From Ilyonectria destructans (Eukaryota > Ascomycota > Sordariomycetes > Hypocreales > Nectriaceae), in contig JAHEWK010000003.1 in the NCBI GenBank assembly GCA_020740775.1, forward strand, positions 992,001 through 1,056,000: a stretch of 64,000 nt of DNA. Reading direction: 5' to 3'. A model generated the notes under the pieces. That model ran no database searches, was not told where the DNA came from, and saw only the letters and a list, made by a program, of their open reading frames with translations. Made by a program: the position numbers and the translations under genes. Position 1 is the first letter of the stretch. Each line of letters starts with the position of its first letter. Shown here one piece after another: positions 10,499-21,321 of the stretch.

Positions 10499-12195
10499 TT
10501 TGGCGGTTCGGGCTGGTGTTGCTCGGTTTGTATTCCTCGGTGGGTGATGATGACGCGCTTTTTTGCGACTTGTTCTTCGGTGGCCGTCGGGCTCGAGGGT
10601 TATATCGCGCTCTATCCGATTAGCCCGGTGTCGCAATCCGTAAGCAGGATCTGAGGTATCGCCTCTCTCGTTATCGTCGATGTCGTCGATGTCGTCGCAG
10701 AGCCGTCATGGAGGTGCGTTGGGCAATGCGGGGGAATGGCGTCGAAAACGGAAGAGAAGCAGCAAAAAGACGGCAAAGCTGGGGCAGGAACAAGTTTTAG
10801 TCTTAACAGAAAGGGGGGAAAACTCTAAGCCATGACAGCCATCGTCAGCCAAAATATGCGACCAGGATCTAGAATGCCGATGTGCGCTGCTTGCGCTGGT
10901 TTGGCTGGCTGGCTGCGTCTTGCTTCCCATCTGGCGCGGGGCTACCAAGCTGCTATCCCATGCTTGGCCCAGCGCCACGGGGGCCACGATGACGTGAGAT
11001 GGAGTCGATGCGCAAGCACCGGCGCAGCGCCACCACTCGGCGCGTGCGACTGGCGGCTGAGCCACCCGCAACTCTGGCGGCCGCGAATCAGGCCCCTGAC
11101 GACCTTTTGTCTTGGCGACTGTATGCATCTTATCTCTCCTCTTTGGGATTGCGACGGCCTCTCCTGGTCCCGCGGTGCAGAATGGGCGTCGGCAGCGGTG
11201 TGAACGACACCGCCGGACCTGCGCTGGCTGCTCGCTGTGCCGCCCGCAGTGCCATTCCCGCCATTTCGCATTGCCGGGCTCCCTATCAAAAGGGCCCCAG
11301 CGCCAGGGTGCCCCAGCCAGGTCCCCGATGCTAGGGCTGAAGAAACACAAGGGGCTGGCAGAGGATGACCTCTCCGGTTTCCAATGATCGCTGACGCGCC
11401 TTGGGCATTCAGGGCATTCAGGACAACCATATTTTAAGGCCGGATGCTACGAGATCCGGCATCCGGGAGGATGTCGCCCGCCAAACGACTCCGCCTCGCT
11501 GTCGCACTCTCTGTCAAACAAACGCCGGCCCGTGGAATGAGGAATCCACCCCCCGTGGACGGCTCGCTGGTGCTCCGGTAGGCGCTGCAGTGCGCTACTT
11601 AACCCGCTATTTTATACGGGCGTGGCAGTGGCGAGGCCTCCCCCTCGCTCGCTCGCTCGCTCGCTCGGCTGGAGCCGATCTTCCCGGCGAAACTTTTGTG
11701 TTTGGACGCGTATTTTGCTGATCGCCCATTCCAAACCGGGATCGCCCAGATGCATACGTCAACCTCGACGCTGTGCGGGGGAGCATTGCGTCGTCTACTC
11801 CGAGTTGGAGGGTCGTTGCAGCCAATCGCCGCCCCACACGACCTACCCTACAGCGAAGCTGCCGTACCCGCGAGCTTTCGTCCATCATCCGTCCATCATC
11901 GATCCATCTTAGCTCTCGGGGAGTCAAAAGTGCATCAGATTCATATGACCGGGGATATTATTCGACTGTTGTCTGCATTGCCCAGTGTCTATTCCAAATG
12001 TCTAGAGCTCCCTAGGCTATGTGCCACGTTACTAATTACTCAGCAATATCCCGATCTTTCGCCTCCTCGCCATCTCTCTTTGCTGATCAATCACTCCAAC
12101 AGTAGGGTAGTATTGCCTATCGTGCATCCAAGCCATGTTTGGGACCGAAAGCCACAAGGTTCTACCCGTCAGAACTTACTCACACCATCCATCTC
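10499..12195. other. Intergenic region with (GCTC)n repeat
   Basis: 1.7 kb containing the DUF7053 promoter and the 3' flank of the Erg6-family gene. A short GCTC tandem repeat lies at about 11645-11667. No credible CDS was found; the open frames on both strands match no family. Confidence 0.5.
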
Positions 12196-13461
12196 CTATT
12201 CATCAGATACCTCCGGCTTCTTCCCCACCATCAGGTACATGGGCGTAAACAGCTTCTGCTTGCCGCCCTCCACCAGCGCGTCCGCCGCAGTCGACAAGCT
12301 CTCAGCCGTCTTCCTTGTTCCCGCTGGTGCGAGACGAACAGCCTCCATGACACTGAAGATGTTGTGCATCACCAACCGGCCCCACTTATTCATCCGCATC
12401 ACCGTCACCAGGTCGCCCAGCGTCTGCACATATCTCACGTTGCTGTCGAGGGGCCAGTACCACGGAGCCGCGCTGTCCTTGTCGTCCGCCAGGTCCTCGT
12501 TAATCTCTAGCTCGAAGCCAGCGTCTTTCATGGCGGTGATGCCGTCGGAAATCTTGAACATCTGGGCAATGCCGTCGCCCTGCTCAATGTCGAGGCGGAT
12601 TCGGCGATGGTCAAGCCTGTCGTTGTCGTATGCTTCGGTCATCAACCACTCGTAGACACCAAACTTGCCTCCCGGCTTCAAAACGCGGAAAATTTCGCTG
12701 TAGACATCCTTGAGCGATGGGGCGTGTACAGTCGCTTCGATGGCGTAGACGGCGTCGAATGAGTTGTCGGGGAACGGGATTTCCTAAAGCAGAACCTGGT
12801 TAGATTCTCGATGCGCTCCACAAAAGCCTTTCTCTATGAGAGACGTACCATAAAGTTTCCCTGAACGAACTTGAGCTTGTGGGATAGCCTTTCCTGCTCT
12901 GCGTAGATGGTTGCTCGCGAAACTTGGTATTCATTGAGATTCAGCCCGGTGACGTGGGCGCCAGTGAACTTGACAATCTCTCGGGCCGGACCGCCAACAC
13001 CACAGCCAACATCGAGAACCTTCATGTCTGGCTTGATGTCGATGCTGTGTGCGAGGTAGTGTTCGTGGCGGGCGATAGCGCGGTGGAAGGTCTCGCCGTA
13101 GGCAAATCGGCAGAAGTGGAAGCACTGACTCCACCCGTATTCGTAGAAATCCGTGGCGAGGTTGTAGTATCTAGATCGTCAGCACAACCCGTAGAATTGG
13201 AAAGGAGAGGAACTAAACACACTGTCGGGTAAGGCTTGCGTAGTTGTCAGTTCGTTCTTGTCGGGTGGTCTCGTCCTCGTCCTCGGCCTTCTTGTTGTCC
13301 CAATGTTGGAAATACTCGTCCATAGCGGCAACGTGGGCGGTGTTGTCCTTCTTCATCATGGCACTGATTCCACCCTTGGCATCTTTCGACTGCTTGTGGA
13401 GGACCTTGTCGAAGGCTGAGTTCTTGGCCTCATCGTAGGAGATAAGTTGCTTGCTCGGCAT
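12196..13461 (-). CDS. erg6: Sterol 24-C-methyltransferase (Erg6 family)
   Basis: Three exons: 13461-13223, 13170-12850 (the exon's last base may be read as 12849) and 12783-12196, about 382 residues. Introns are 52 bases (GTGTGT...TCTAG) and about 65 bases (GTACGT...TTTAG). The enzyme transfers a methyl group from SAM to C-24 of zymosterol or lanosterol-type sterols in ergosterol synthesis, at the ER or lipid droplets. The motif [14 protein letters not shown] (about 130-143) is SAM motif I of Erg6. '[13 protein letters not shown]' and 'HEHYLAH' are sterol-substrate region motifs. 'AIEATVHAP', '[12 protein letters not shown]' and the C-terminal '[14 protein letters not shown]' also match yeast Erg6. 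Filamentous fungi often carry two Erg6 paralogues, and I cannot tell which this is. Confidence 0.92.
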
Positions 13462-16193
13462 GTTGAATGGCTTCGCTTGACGCTCTTTGGAAGGACAGAG
13501 ATGGTTCGAAAAGACAGGGGGATAGAGAAGACGGGGATAGATAAGCAATGGAGAATTGATTGAGATGATGAGGAGAAAACCCTTCAAGGAGGCAACGGTC
13601 CTTTAAATACGAGTGGTCTTGGTAAAGGGGCTGGTCTTGAGAGAAGAGTTGCTCCAACTGCATGACGGTCGCTTAGCGAATACCAATTGCTATCTTGCGT
13701 ACATCATCCCCGAGGTTGCAGACTAGTTCCTTCAACCAAGCCTTCATTATGTCTAAGCACACCTCCAAGGACCTGAATGCGAAAACGAACAAGAGGCATG
13801 GCTGACCTTCTTGGTGTTGTTCAAACGTGCCGAGCGACCGGGTTGGTACGAATACGAGACCCACTTTTGTCCAACCCGAATGCGAGCCCACATCAACGTC
13901 GCTCCTGGGACAATACAATGCCTGCAATTTCAGCGTTCCACAGATAAAAGAACGCGGGATTATACTTTGAGGACTAAACGAGGTAGCAATGGATCTATGA
14001 ATCTCATGGAGTAGCCATTTACCCGCTGGGCCGCCAATGAGATCCTGGTGTCGGACAACTCCATCTGCATCTGCCCGCCCCCTAGATTATCGAGATGGTC
14101 GAATGAATCTCCCTGTAGCTGCAAGATGAAGTAGGAACTTGGCGCACGGCTTGCTCCACGGCCGCAAGGGTCCCTTCAAACGTGGGACTGGATACCAGTG
14201 CCCTCTCAGCCTCGTATTGACTCTGGTACTGAACCCGAGACAACATCGTGTTGCATTTCACTTGGTTATCCAGCATCATGCATGCTTTATGTGCCTATCT
14301 GAATCACTTGCATATAGTTGTCCCAGCCCCCTTGGCTATTTAACGGTGCGAGTTGATCACATAGACCATTCCTTACTCTCCGACACTTGGCCAGTCTGGG
14401 CCAGCCTGGGCCGCTGTAAGCTAGACAACGCGCAGAATCCATGATTTACCGGCCAGGCAGATGATGACCTCCATCATTTTTTTTTTCATAGCGTCTCTAT
14501 TGGACATGGAGACATTCTGTCGTAGGGAGTGGACTGCATGCTCCACTAAACCCACAGCGCTCACCTGAACTTGATTCATAATTTCCCCTTTGCTGCAGGG
14601 TATTTCCCTTGTGGCGATTCCATACACATACTTATTTGAAGAGAATCTTCTCCGAGGTAGTACCAGGGCGTTTCCGTTCTGGGAGATACGCGCAAATCTC
14701 TCAATTGAATCATGTGCCCCTGTTATGCCCCCTTGTTATTCGTTTGTACATGAACGAAGCACACCCACGTAAAAACGCAAGCCTTTCCTTAAGCCCACCA
14801 GACCCATAAGAAGACCTTAAAAAGCCAGCGGATTCTCCTCATCGGCATTTAAATCGTCCCTGACTCCTCAGCACCAGTTGTGGGTGGACTATCCCACTCG
14901 GTTACACCATCGAGATTCGTAGATGGGCATTAGGATTGAGGCAACCATGATGGACGGTATCGGATCCAATGGGACTGTTAGCCTCAATTAAAATGATGCA
15001 GATCTAACATTGGGCGAGGTTCAGGAATTTCCTCTTACGGATGACTTGTTCTCACCCAGGTTGGCAGTCGTCTTGATCAGATCATTGTCCAGCGACTCCC
15101 CACTCGTATCACAGCCCATAAAAAATCACCACAGTTTTCAATCAACCGCCACTGGTTATCAGTAATGTCCAATAAATCACCATGTTCGGTAGATATGCGG
15201 TCGCGCAACCATCAGATAAGATCGCTGGCTGCTCCAGTGTTAACTGAACCATCAAATCTGGAAATACAGAAGCCGATTGTGAACTTGTTGGCAAAATATC
15301 CAGTACTATCAGGCTCGTAGAATCGGGCTTGCTTCTCCTTCCCAACCAATCTCTAATCCTCGATGACTAGACAATGTGGCGGTCAAGCACTTAGACAAGG
15401 AACATACTTACCAAGCAGTAAACAATCTCCCAGCAAATCCCTTGACATACGAGCAGCTTTTATGTCTTCTTTTACGTATAACTTGTCTCATGGAACGAAG
15501 TGGCATGTCTAAAGTAGAGGGCTAAGGCAGGAGATAAGTGTCGCAAAATCTGAGGCGCTGGACCAGCGGAGGATGACGAGGGCGTGTTAGTGTCCTGTGC
15601 ATGGTTACATCGAAGGACCGGTGGGGGATTGCTACAGACCTAAACCGACAAGTATCCGAGACCAGGAATCTAGAGTGATTAACCCGTAGTCTGATTGTTG
15701 AGATAGATCCTGGGGTAAGTTGGTGTGCTTTATTCCCCGAGCCCCGGTCCTTAACTAAAGACGACCGTTCAGCCGCTCCTACGAGCCGAGCCTTGCTGAA
15801 CCCATTGTCCGCCTTCCGCGTGTAACCTTAAGGCGATGGTGGCAGTACTAATGGCAAGCTGAATGTTCGGTTCCTGTTACCGACCCGGTAGGCATCTGTT
15901 GATACGCATCCCCGTCCATGGCGTTGGGAATTCTCCCGCAGTCAGAACGTTGTGTACATCTCCACCCCCACCTCCGCATCCGTCTCCACCTCCACCTTCA
16001 GCCGGAACTCATCTGATCTTCGGGGGGTGGCGTTCGCTGCACTCTCCGAGATCCTTTCCGTGGCCTGGTAACAGCACAAACCGAACGCGCCAGTCTCAAT
16101 TGGGATCCGCGACCATCCATTGACCAATTAACGGGCCAGAGTCAATCTTGACCAGCCGAACCTCCCCCGCATCTTGCTAGGGTGGTGGAGCTG

Positions 16194-16202
16194 CCGAACC
16201 GA
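16194..16202 (+). promoter_or_regulatory. Cluster motif CCGAACCGA, transporter promoter
   Basis: CCGAACCGA lies 157 bases before the MFS ATG. Read on the other strand it is TCGGTTCGG, a CGG-N2-CGG direct repeat of the sort bound by Zn2Cys6 regulators. The same nonamer recurs in three other promoters of this cluster. Function is inferred. Confidence 0.5.
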
Positions 16203-16214
16203 TCAAACAGGGAT

Positions 16215-16236
16215 GGCTCGGTTGGGGAACCGAGCC
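16215..16236. promoter_or_regulatory. Palindromic operator-like site in the transporter promoter
   Basis: A perfect 9-bp inverted repeat (GGCTCGGTT ... AACCGAGCC) with a 4-base spacer. It encloses CGG-N8-CCG and the octamer GAACCGAG, and lies 123 bases upstream of the ATG. The symmetry and CGG half-sites suggest a dimeric zinc-cluster activator. Confidence 0.55.
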
Positions 16237-16358
16237 ACGACATATAAGAATATGATTTTCTTCAGCAAAAAAGGCCTCCTTCAAGCGCTTACTTGTTCTC
16301 GACAGCCTTGCCAAGTCAGACCTTTAGTCTCCCCAGAGGCTCACTGTCCAACTGTATC

Positions 16359-18121
16359 ATGGCGACCGACTTGGACACGAAGCAGCCCTCGGCTGAGATG
16401 CTCGAGGATATCGAGAAGCCTTCGGCTCATCAGGAGGGCTACGTGGAGGGCAACGCGCTGCTCGTCGACAAGCATGGCAACGTCCGAAAAGTCCCAGTGC
16501 CTTCCAGCAACCCCAATGACCCTCTCAACTTTAAGACCTGGGAGAAGTGGGCAGTCATCCTCACATGCTGTTGGTTTTGTACGTCATCAGCCACTCCAAC
16601 TCGGAAGGCGACACAACTAACAATTTCGCAGCCGTCATGAGCTTGGCCCTTGCCGGAGGCCTCGGTGCAATCTTGAACGTCTTTTTTGCAATTTACTCCC
16701 CCCAGGGCTACAAGCCAGCAGATATTGCTTTCCTCTTGACCCTTCCGTCTCTTTGTATTGGTCTGGGTAAGTTGCGAAGTCAAAGGAGATGAAGAAACCT
16801 GCTAATCACGATGGATGCAGGCAATTTCATTATCCTGCCAGTATCTCTCGCATTCGGCCGACGACCTGTCTTCCTGATCTCAACAATCATCCTACTCGCA
16901 GCTACGATCGGCTCCGCGGTTCAGAATAGCTACAATGGCCACCTTGCGAGCCGAGTCATCCAAGGACTCGCTACCGGTGCCTCCGAGTCACTGCTTCCGC
17001 TCATGCTCACGGAAGTGACGTATCTGCATGAGCGCGGCCGCGTATTTGGTCTGTACTGGACGATCCAGAACATTCTCAGCAGCACTCTAAACTTGGCAAG
17101 CAGCTACGAGGCTGCTTCCCTTGGCTGGAGGTGGTACTACTGGGTCTTTGTCATCGCCATCGCAGTTGGATTAGTTCTTGCGGTCCTGTTCGGCTTCGAG
17201 ACGCGATTCGCCCGACCTGCTGTCAACCTGGACGGCCGTGTTATCATGACTGACGACTTTGGTGTTACTCACATCATTCCCGACAACGAGGCCCAAGAAT
17301 ATCTCGAACAACATGGAATTGAACCCCAGCCCGATGAGGTCGATGTACCCAAGAAATCATACATGCAGATGCTGAAGCCTTGGTCGGAGCCTCACCCAAC
17401 TCCTGGAAAGATGATTGTTCTCTCCTGGCTTCGCATGGCTCAGAGCATGACTTCGCCCGCCATCCTCTATGTGGTTCTAGCTAGTTCCATTACTCTTGGA
17501 TGTGTCGTCGGTATTTCCCTGACATACGATACTGTGCTCCAACAGTACGGGTGGCAACCGCAAGATGTTGGTCTGATCAACCTGGGCGGTGTTGTCGGTG
17601 GCCTCCTCGGTGCTGCCTATTGCACTCTGATTGGAGAACCATTCGTGCTGTGGATGGCTAAGCGCAACCATGGAATTCACAAACCCGAGCATCGATTGAT
17701 TGTACTCATCCCTATGGCACTCCTTGGTTTCGCTATGCTGCTCCTGTATGGATTCATGGCAACCGCAGCCTTTGAAGGTGGCGGCTCTTCTTGGGGTGCT
17801 GTGATTAGTTGGACACTCTTCCAAATCACCTTCACCAGCGTGTTGATCATCAGCACCACCTTTGCTTCAGAGGCTAGCCCGAAGCATCCCGGTCCAGCCT
17901 TGGTCATGGTGGTTGGCACCAAGAACATCGTCTCCTTTGGAGTGGCTTTTGGCATGACGCCTATGGTTGCGCAGGGAGGCTATACCTGGACCTTTGGAGT
18001 CTTGTCGGGCATCTTTGGGGCTATCTTTATTCTGGGCGTGCCTGTATATATCTTGAACCCTATTTGGCGACGATATGCGACGCGTAGAGAGGAGAGAAGC
18101 GGAGTCACAACCACTGATTGA
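16359..18121 (+). CDS. MFS transporter, DHA1-like, first gene of the catabolic cluster
   Basis: Three exons, 16359-16578, 16632-16766 and 16821-18121, code 551 residues. Introns are 53 and 54 bases (GTACGT...CGCAG; GTAAGT...TGCAG). A cytosolic N-terminus with 'VDKHGNVRKVPVPSSNPNDPLNF' precedes about 12 hydrophobic segments. 'FGRRP' is the loop 2-3 MFS signature, and 'RVIQGLATGASESLLPLMLTEV' is the TM4-5 region. A central cytosolic loop (about residues 245-290) is charged. The class exports drugs or moves small organic solutes by proton coupling at the plasma membrane. Position beside sugar-phosphate enzymes and a shared promoter word suggest uptake of the cluster substrate, which is inference. 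Sequence alone does not distinguish importer from exporter. Confidence 0.88.
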
Positions 18122-18695
18122 GTTGAAACAGAGTAGCTGTAGTATGAATACACGCTGGATAAACTTGAAGTTCTACCTTGTGACCAAATCTAAATTAGCA
18201 AAAAATTGGTTCAAATCATGCCACGAGGGTTCATGATACCAAAAAAGGTGTGACAGTGTAACAAGTTCGCTCCCTTATCATCTGTTTCCTACGATGAACA
18301 CTTCAGGAACTAAAATTAAAGACATACTGAGCGGTATCTAGCTAGCCATCGTGTGAAAGAGCCCAGAACAAGAAGTAGGGACGAATTCATGACTGTGATT
18401 TCAGACCCCTGAACGTATGGATGAGCCATCCCCCTCCCCATCGGCGAAGAGGTTCTACCCCCAGCTCCGGGGCCCCACACTGCCTGCTACAACTCTAGCC
18501 CCGAACCGAGCTCTCGGAATGAATGTCATGCGTTCAATAGCTAAAAGATGCGGGGTGAAGAGGAGGCATCATGAGATGCCTATAAACAGGAGCAAATCTT
18601 GGTCAGACTGCTCTGATGTATCTGGAACTATATCGCAGCCAAACTTGGAAATTTACACATTCTCTCATACTTACCGAAACATCAAACCTGAAATC
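18122..18695. other. Promoter region of the SnoaL-like gene
   Basis: 574 bases holding the transporter 3' end and the SnoaL-like promoter. A frame open from 18417 continues into the next gene, but its product has no family features upstream of residue MTSENS, so the later ATG is preferred. Confidence 0.5.
18501..18510 (+). promoter_or_regulatory. Cluster motif CCGAACCGAG, SnoaL-like gene promoter
   Basis: An exact CCGAACCGAG decamer 186-195 bases before the ATG, identical to the one in the kinase/RpiB divergent promoter. Treated as a candidate binding site of a cluster regulator. Confidence 0.5.
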
Positions 18696-19623
18696 ATGAC
18701 CTCGGAAAATTCCATTGCAGCACTCGAGGCCCGAGTTGTGGCTGCCGAACGTCTGGCACAGCGTGTAAGTACTAGACCTATGGTAAATATTGTGAACAAG
18801 GAGTATTCACCTCATTACTAGGCTTACGACCGTGGTGCGGTCGAGAATGTCTTTAGCAAGTACATGCACCTCCACAACGTGTTTGAGGATGAACAGATCA
18901 AACCCCTCTGGGTCAAGAAGGGCACTGAAGGAATTCATGCTCAGTACACCAATGTGGGTGTATACACGGACTATGATAGCGTCATGGCCTATCATAGTGG
19001 ACGTCCATCACCGACAGGGAAGCTGATTCTCCACGAAACCACAACCCCTCTCATCGAGGTCGCAGAGGATGGTGAAACAGCCAAAGGATTCTGGCTCATG
19101 GCGGGCGTTGAGAGCGGCTTGTCTGACCCATCCAACGTCGGTGCTATGCCCGAGTTTCTGTATGAGCCTGAGGACAAGAACGTCGACGGAAAACGAGTTT
19201 GGACCCATTGGGTGTGGTGCCAGTACGCCCTTGACTTCTTAAAGCAGGATGGCGAGTGGAAGATTTGGCACTTTCGCTGCCTGGAGGTTACTCGCGCTCC
19301 ATTCAGTGAGAACTGGATTACGTTCGCCAATAAGAACCAGATCGCATTTGATAAGGTACCTAGTTGCCCGATTCTTGGGAATGACGATTGCTGATTGGAA
19401 ATTAGGATCTGGCCTATTTTGGAAAGAACGGCAAGGCAGTATTTATGCCTACCCCGGATGAAGCCGCGAAGAAGGTGAGTAAATGGTCTATTTCTCTAGT
19501 GTAAATGCAGAACTGACTGATGCCCATTAGATTGCTGATGTCTACGGCCCAAACCGAGCTCGAAAGCTCGATGTGCCCCTCCCGTCCCCGTACAAGACGT
19601 TTGCGGATGTTGAAGAATATTGA
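18696..19623 (+). CDS. SnoaL-like / NTF2-fold domain protein
   Basis: Four exons: 18696-18764, 18822-19355, 19406-19474 and 19531-19623, 254 residues. Introns (57, 50 and 56 bases) all have standard borders: GTAAGT...ACTAG, GTACCT...TTAG and GTGAGT...ATTAG. It opens with an amphipathic helix (MTSENSIAALEARVVAAERL), then 'YDRGAVENVFSKYMHLHN', the usual N-terminal helix of SnoaL_4-type proteins. It ends the fold with 'WVWCQYALDFLKQDGEWKIWHFRC'. The NTF2-like cone fold is shared by small isomerases, hydratases and cyclases and by non-catalytic proteins, so no reaction can be assigned. Location and promoter motif place it with the catabolic cluster. It may handle an intermediate or a lactone, which is speculation. 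Confidence 0.8.
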
Positions 19624-19984
19624 GTCCTGGAAACAGTTAGAGGAAAGGATTATGAGCGTGTTGCAATTTGATCATCATCATATTAAGTAGCTTTACTTAA
19701 CCTGCCGTGGCCAGGATTTGCATGTTCGCTCCCTGTCTTAGAATGAAGTTAAATCTTATGTCTTGCTAAAGTTGACGATAGGTGTGACATGGGCTGACAC
19801 TAGGTTTGTCTGAGTGAGTAGTCGTGCCTGAATAGTCAATTCCGTAAAAATTACAGCCGAGCACAATACAACCCCGCTACCCTGAAGCAATAATCACCGA
19901 GCGAAAGATTGCCATGTATCAGCATTGAAAGGAAATCTGAACAAACGTTTGCATAGTCTCAGTACAGGTTATCCTATGAATATC
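19624..19984. other. Convergent intergenic region
   Basis: 361 bases between the 3' ends of the SnoaL-like gene and the triosephosphate isomerase-like gene. Nothing else was recognised. Confidence 0.5.
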
Positions 19985-20758
19985 TTATGCTGTAGCAACT
20001 TCCTGAATGGTCTTGTAAAACTGCGCCGGATCATGCCCAAACCTCCCCAAGAACAACCCATCCACACTATCTTTCAACTTCTGGAACAGCCCTGGCCCTG
20101 CACTTCCGCCGTAAATAATTCTGGTTGTGCCACTTCGCTTCTGTATGCACTCGAGTTTTCGGATTGCAGACGTGACTTCCACGACATAGTCAACTTCCGC
20201 GGGTTGCGACGCGCCGATGGCCCATACCGGCTCATATGCAAGAATGACCTCAGCATCATCCGGCACTGCCGCCAAAACAGACTCAACCTGACAACGGCAC
20301 TCGTCCACAGCTGAGATGGATGTCTCGCCACGCATCTTCTCACCGATGCATACCAGTGGCACCATCCCGTTTCGCGCAGTAGCCGCGGCCTTCTTCGCGG
20401 TGATCTCGTCTGTCTCTCCAAACAAACGCCGCCGTTCAGCGTGTCCCACTTCAACGAGACGGCAGCCAACTTCAGCCAGCACAGCTGGTGACACTTCACC
20501 GGTATATGCGCCTGTGTCCTCGTGGAAAGTATCCTGTGCGCCACACCAGATCTTCTTGCCTTGAACCTTGTTGATCACTGAAACAAGAGTGATGTGGTCT
20601 GGGACGATGAAGACATCGACATCGTCCAATGGCGTTGCGTCCGAGTCGGAGAGGAGCTGAAGGAGTTGGTCGACGTATTGGCCTGTCCGTGATGCGGAAA
20701 AGTACATCTTGGTCGAGACACCGACAATGCGGCGCTGCGACCGACGTGGAGAAGCCAT
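19985..20758 (-). CDS. Divergent triosephosphate isomerase-like protein, probable tetrulose-phosphate isomerase
   Basis: Single exon, 257 residues; the ATG at 20758 gives the normal TIM length. TIM barrel marks present: Lys17 in 'STKMYF', 'DTGAYTGEVS' (81-90), His106 in 'EVGHAERR', Glu176 in 'AYEPVWAIGA' and the phosphate loop 'YGGSAGPG' (216-223). The housekeeping motif N-W-K-M-N is replaced by S-T-K-M-Y, so the usual active-site Asn is Ser, and GHSERR is GHAERR. This fits the TIM branch used as L-erythrulose-1-phosphate isomerase (bacterial EryH/LerI; Yarrowia EYI1) rather than glycolysis. The assignment is inference backed by the linked kinase and RpiB genes. A role interconverting DHAP and glyceraldehyde-3-phosphate made by the linked aldolase is the alternative. 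Confidence 0.88.
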   Translation of the reverse strand: MASPRRSQRRIVGVSTKMYFSASRTGQYVDQLLQLLSDSDATPLDDVDVFIVPDHITLVSVINKVQGKKIWCGAQDTFHEDTGAYTGEVSPAVLAEVGCRLVEVGHAERRRLFGETDEITAKKAAATARNGMVPLVCIGEKMRGETSISAVDECRCQVESVLAAVPDDAEVILAYEPVWAIGASQPAEVDYVVEVTSAIRKLECIQKRSGTTRIIYGGSAGPGLFQKLKDSVDGLFLGRFGHDPAQFYKTIQEVATA

Positions 20759-21321
20759 TAGTTCGTGAAATATCCGCAAAATCGATAGAATATCCGTAAA
20801 GAGACAATCTAGATAAGGCTCCGAGAAGATTGAAGTGCCGGAGGGGTAAGATGCAGTATTCCGGGTCACAGATCGTGAGCCGACACGGAGACACGGAGGA
20901 GTGCTTCTGCCAAGGACGACCCGAAGTTCCAGCCGAGCACCGGGTTCGGAACCGAGTGAATTGCAATGGCTCGGTCTAGATTCTCTCTCAGTCCTCGATT
21001 TTGTGGATTTTATTTGGGACTCTCTTTTCCGTCGAGCGAAACATGCCGTTTCTGGCCTTCCTTGAAGGATAAGTATCCAGCGACTGCCCAGTCGGATTTC
21101 CCAAATAGGAAATCCGGCGAGGGGCGCTTAACTTACACTGCGACCTGCTCAACTCGGTTGTCGTAACCATTGTCCACATGACCAAATATTGGAAGCGTGA
21201 CGTGAAAGAGAAATTGGAGTCTTTTCTATTGATTGACTGTAATACGGATATGCCGTTGGTCTATTCCTCAAACCCCGGTTCCGATCCCGTTCCCCCAGCA
21301 ATCCAACGTGCCACTTCACAC
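20759..21321. other. Promoter of the TIM-like gene
   Basis: 563 bases between co-directional minus-strand genes. It holds the candidate regulator site at 20941-20956 and otherwise nothing recognised. Confidence 0.5.
20941..20956. promoter_or_regulatory. CGG-N8-CCG site with GAACCGAG, TIM-like gene promoter
   Basis: CGG-GTTCGGAA-CCG overlaps the octamer GAACCGAG, about 185-200 bases upstream of the TIM-like ATG. It has the same spacing and octamer as the palindrome in the transporter promoter. Confidence 0.5.

Larger units (their letters stand above)
13462..16358. other. Long divergent intergenic region (2.9 kb)
   Basis: This stretch separates the Erg6-family start from the first cluster gene. 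No CDS, tRNA or element was recognised. The last 200 bases hold the transporter promoter with candidate regulator sites, annotated separately. Confidence 0.5.

Noticed and set aside
9509..10654. 381-codon open frame antisense to the DUF7053 gene
   Set aside because: Same cause: codon bias on the real strand leaves the other strand open; product is Arg/Leu/Gly low complexity.
11696..12655. 319-codon plus-strand frame overlapping the Erg6-family gene
   Set aside because: It runs through the Erg6 last exon on the opposite strand and upstream non-coding DNA; no similarity.
18417..18695. Upstream extension of the SnoaL-like protein
   Set aside because: The extra 93 residues are open but unlike the family, and they include the promoter motif at 18501; the ATG at 18696 gives a normal N-terminus.
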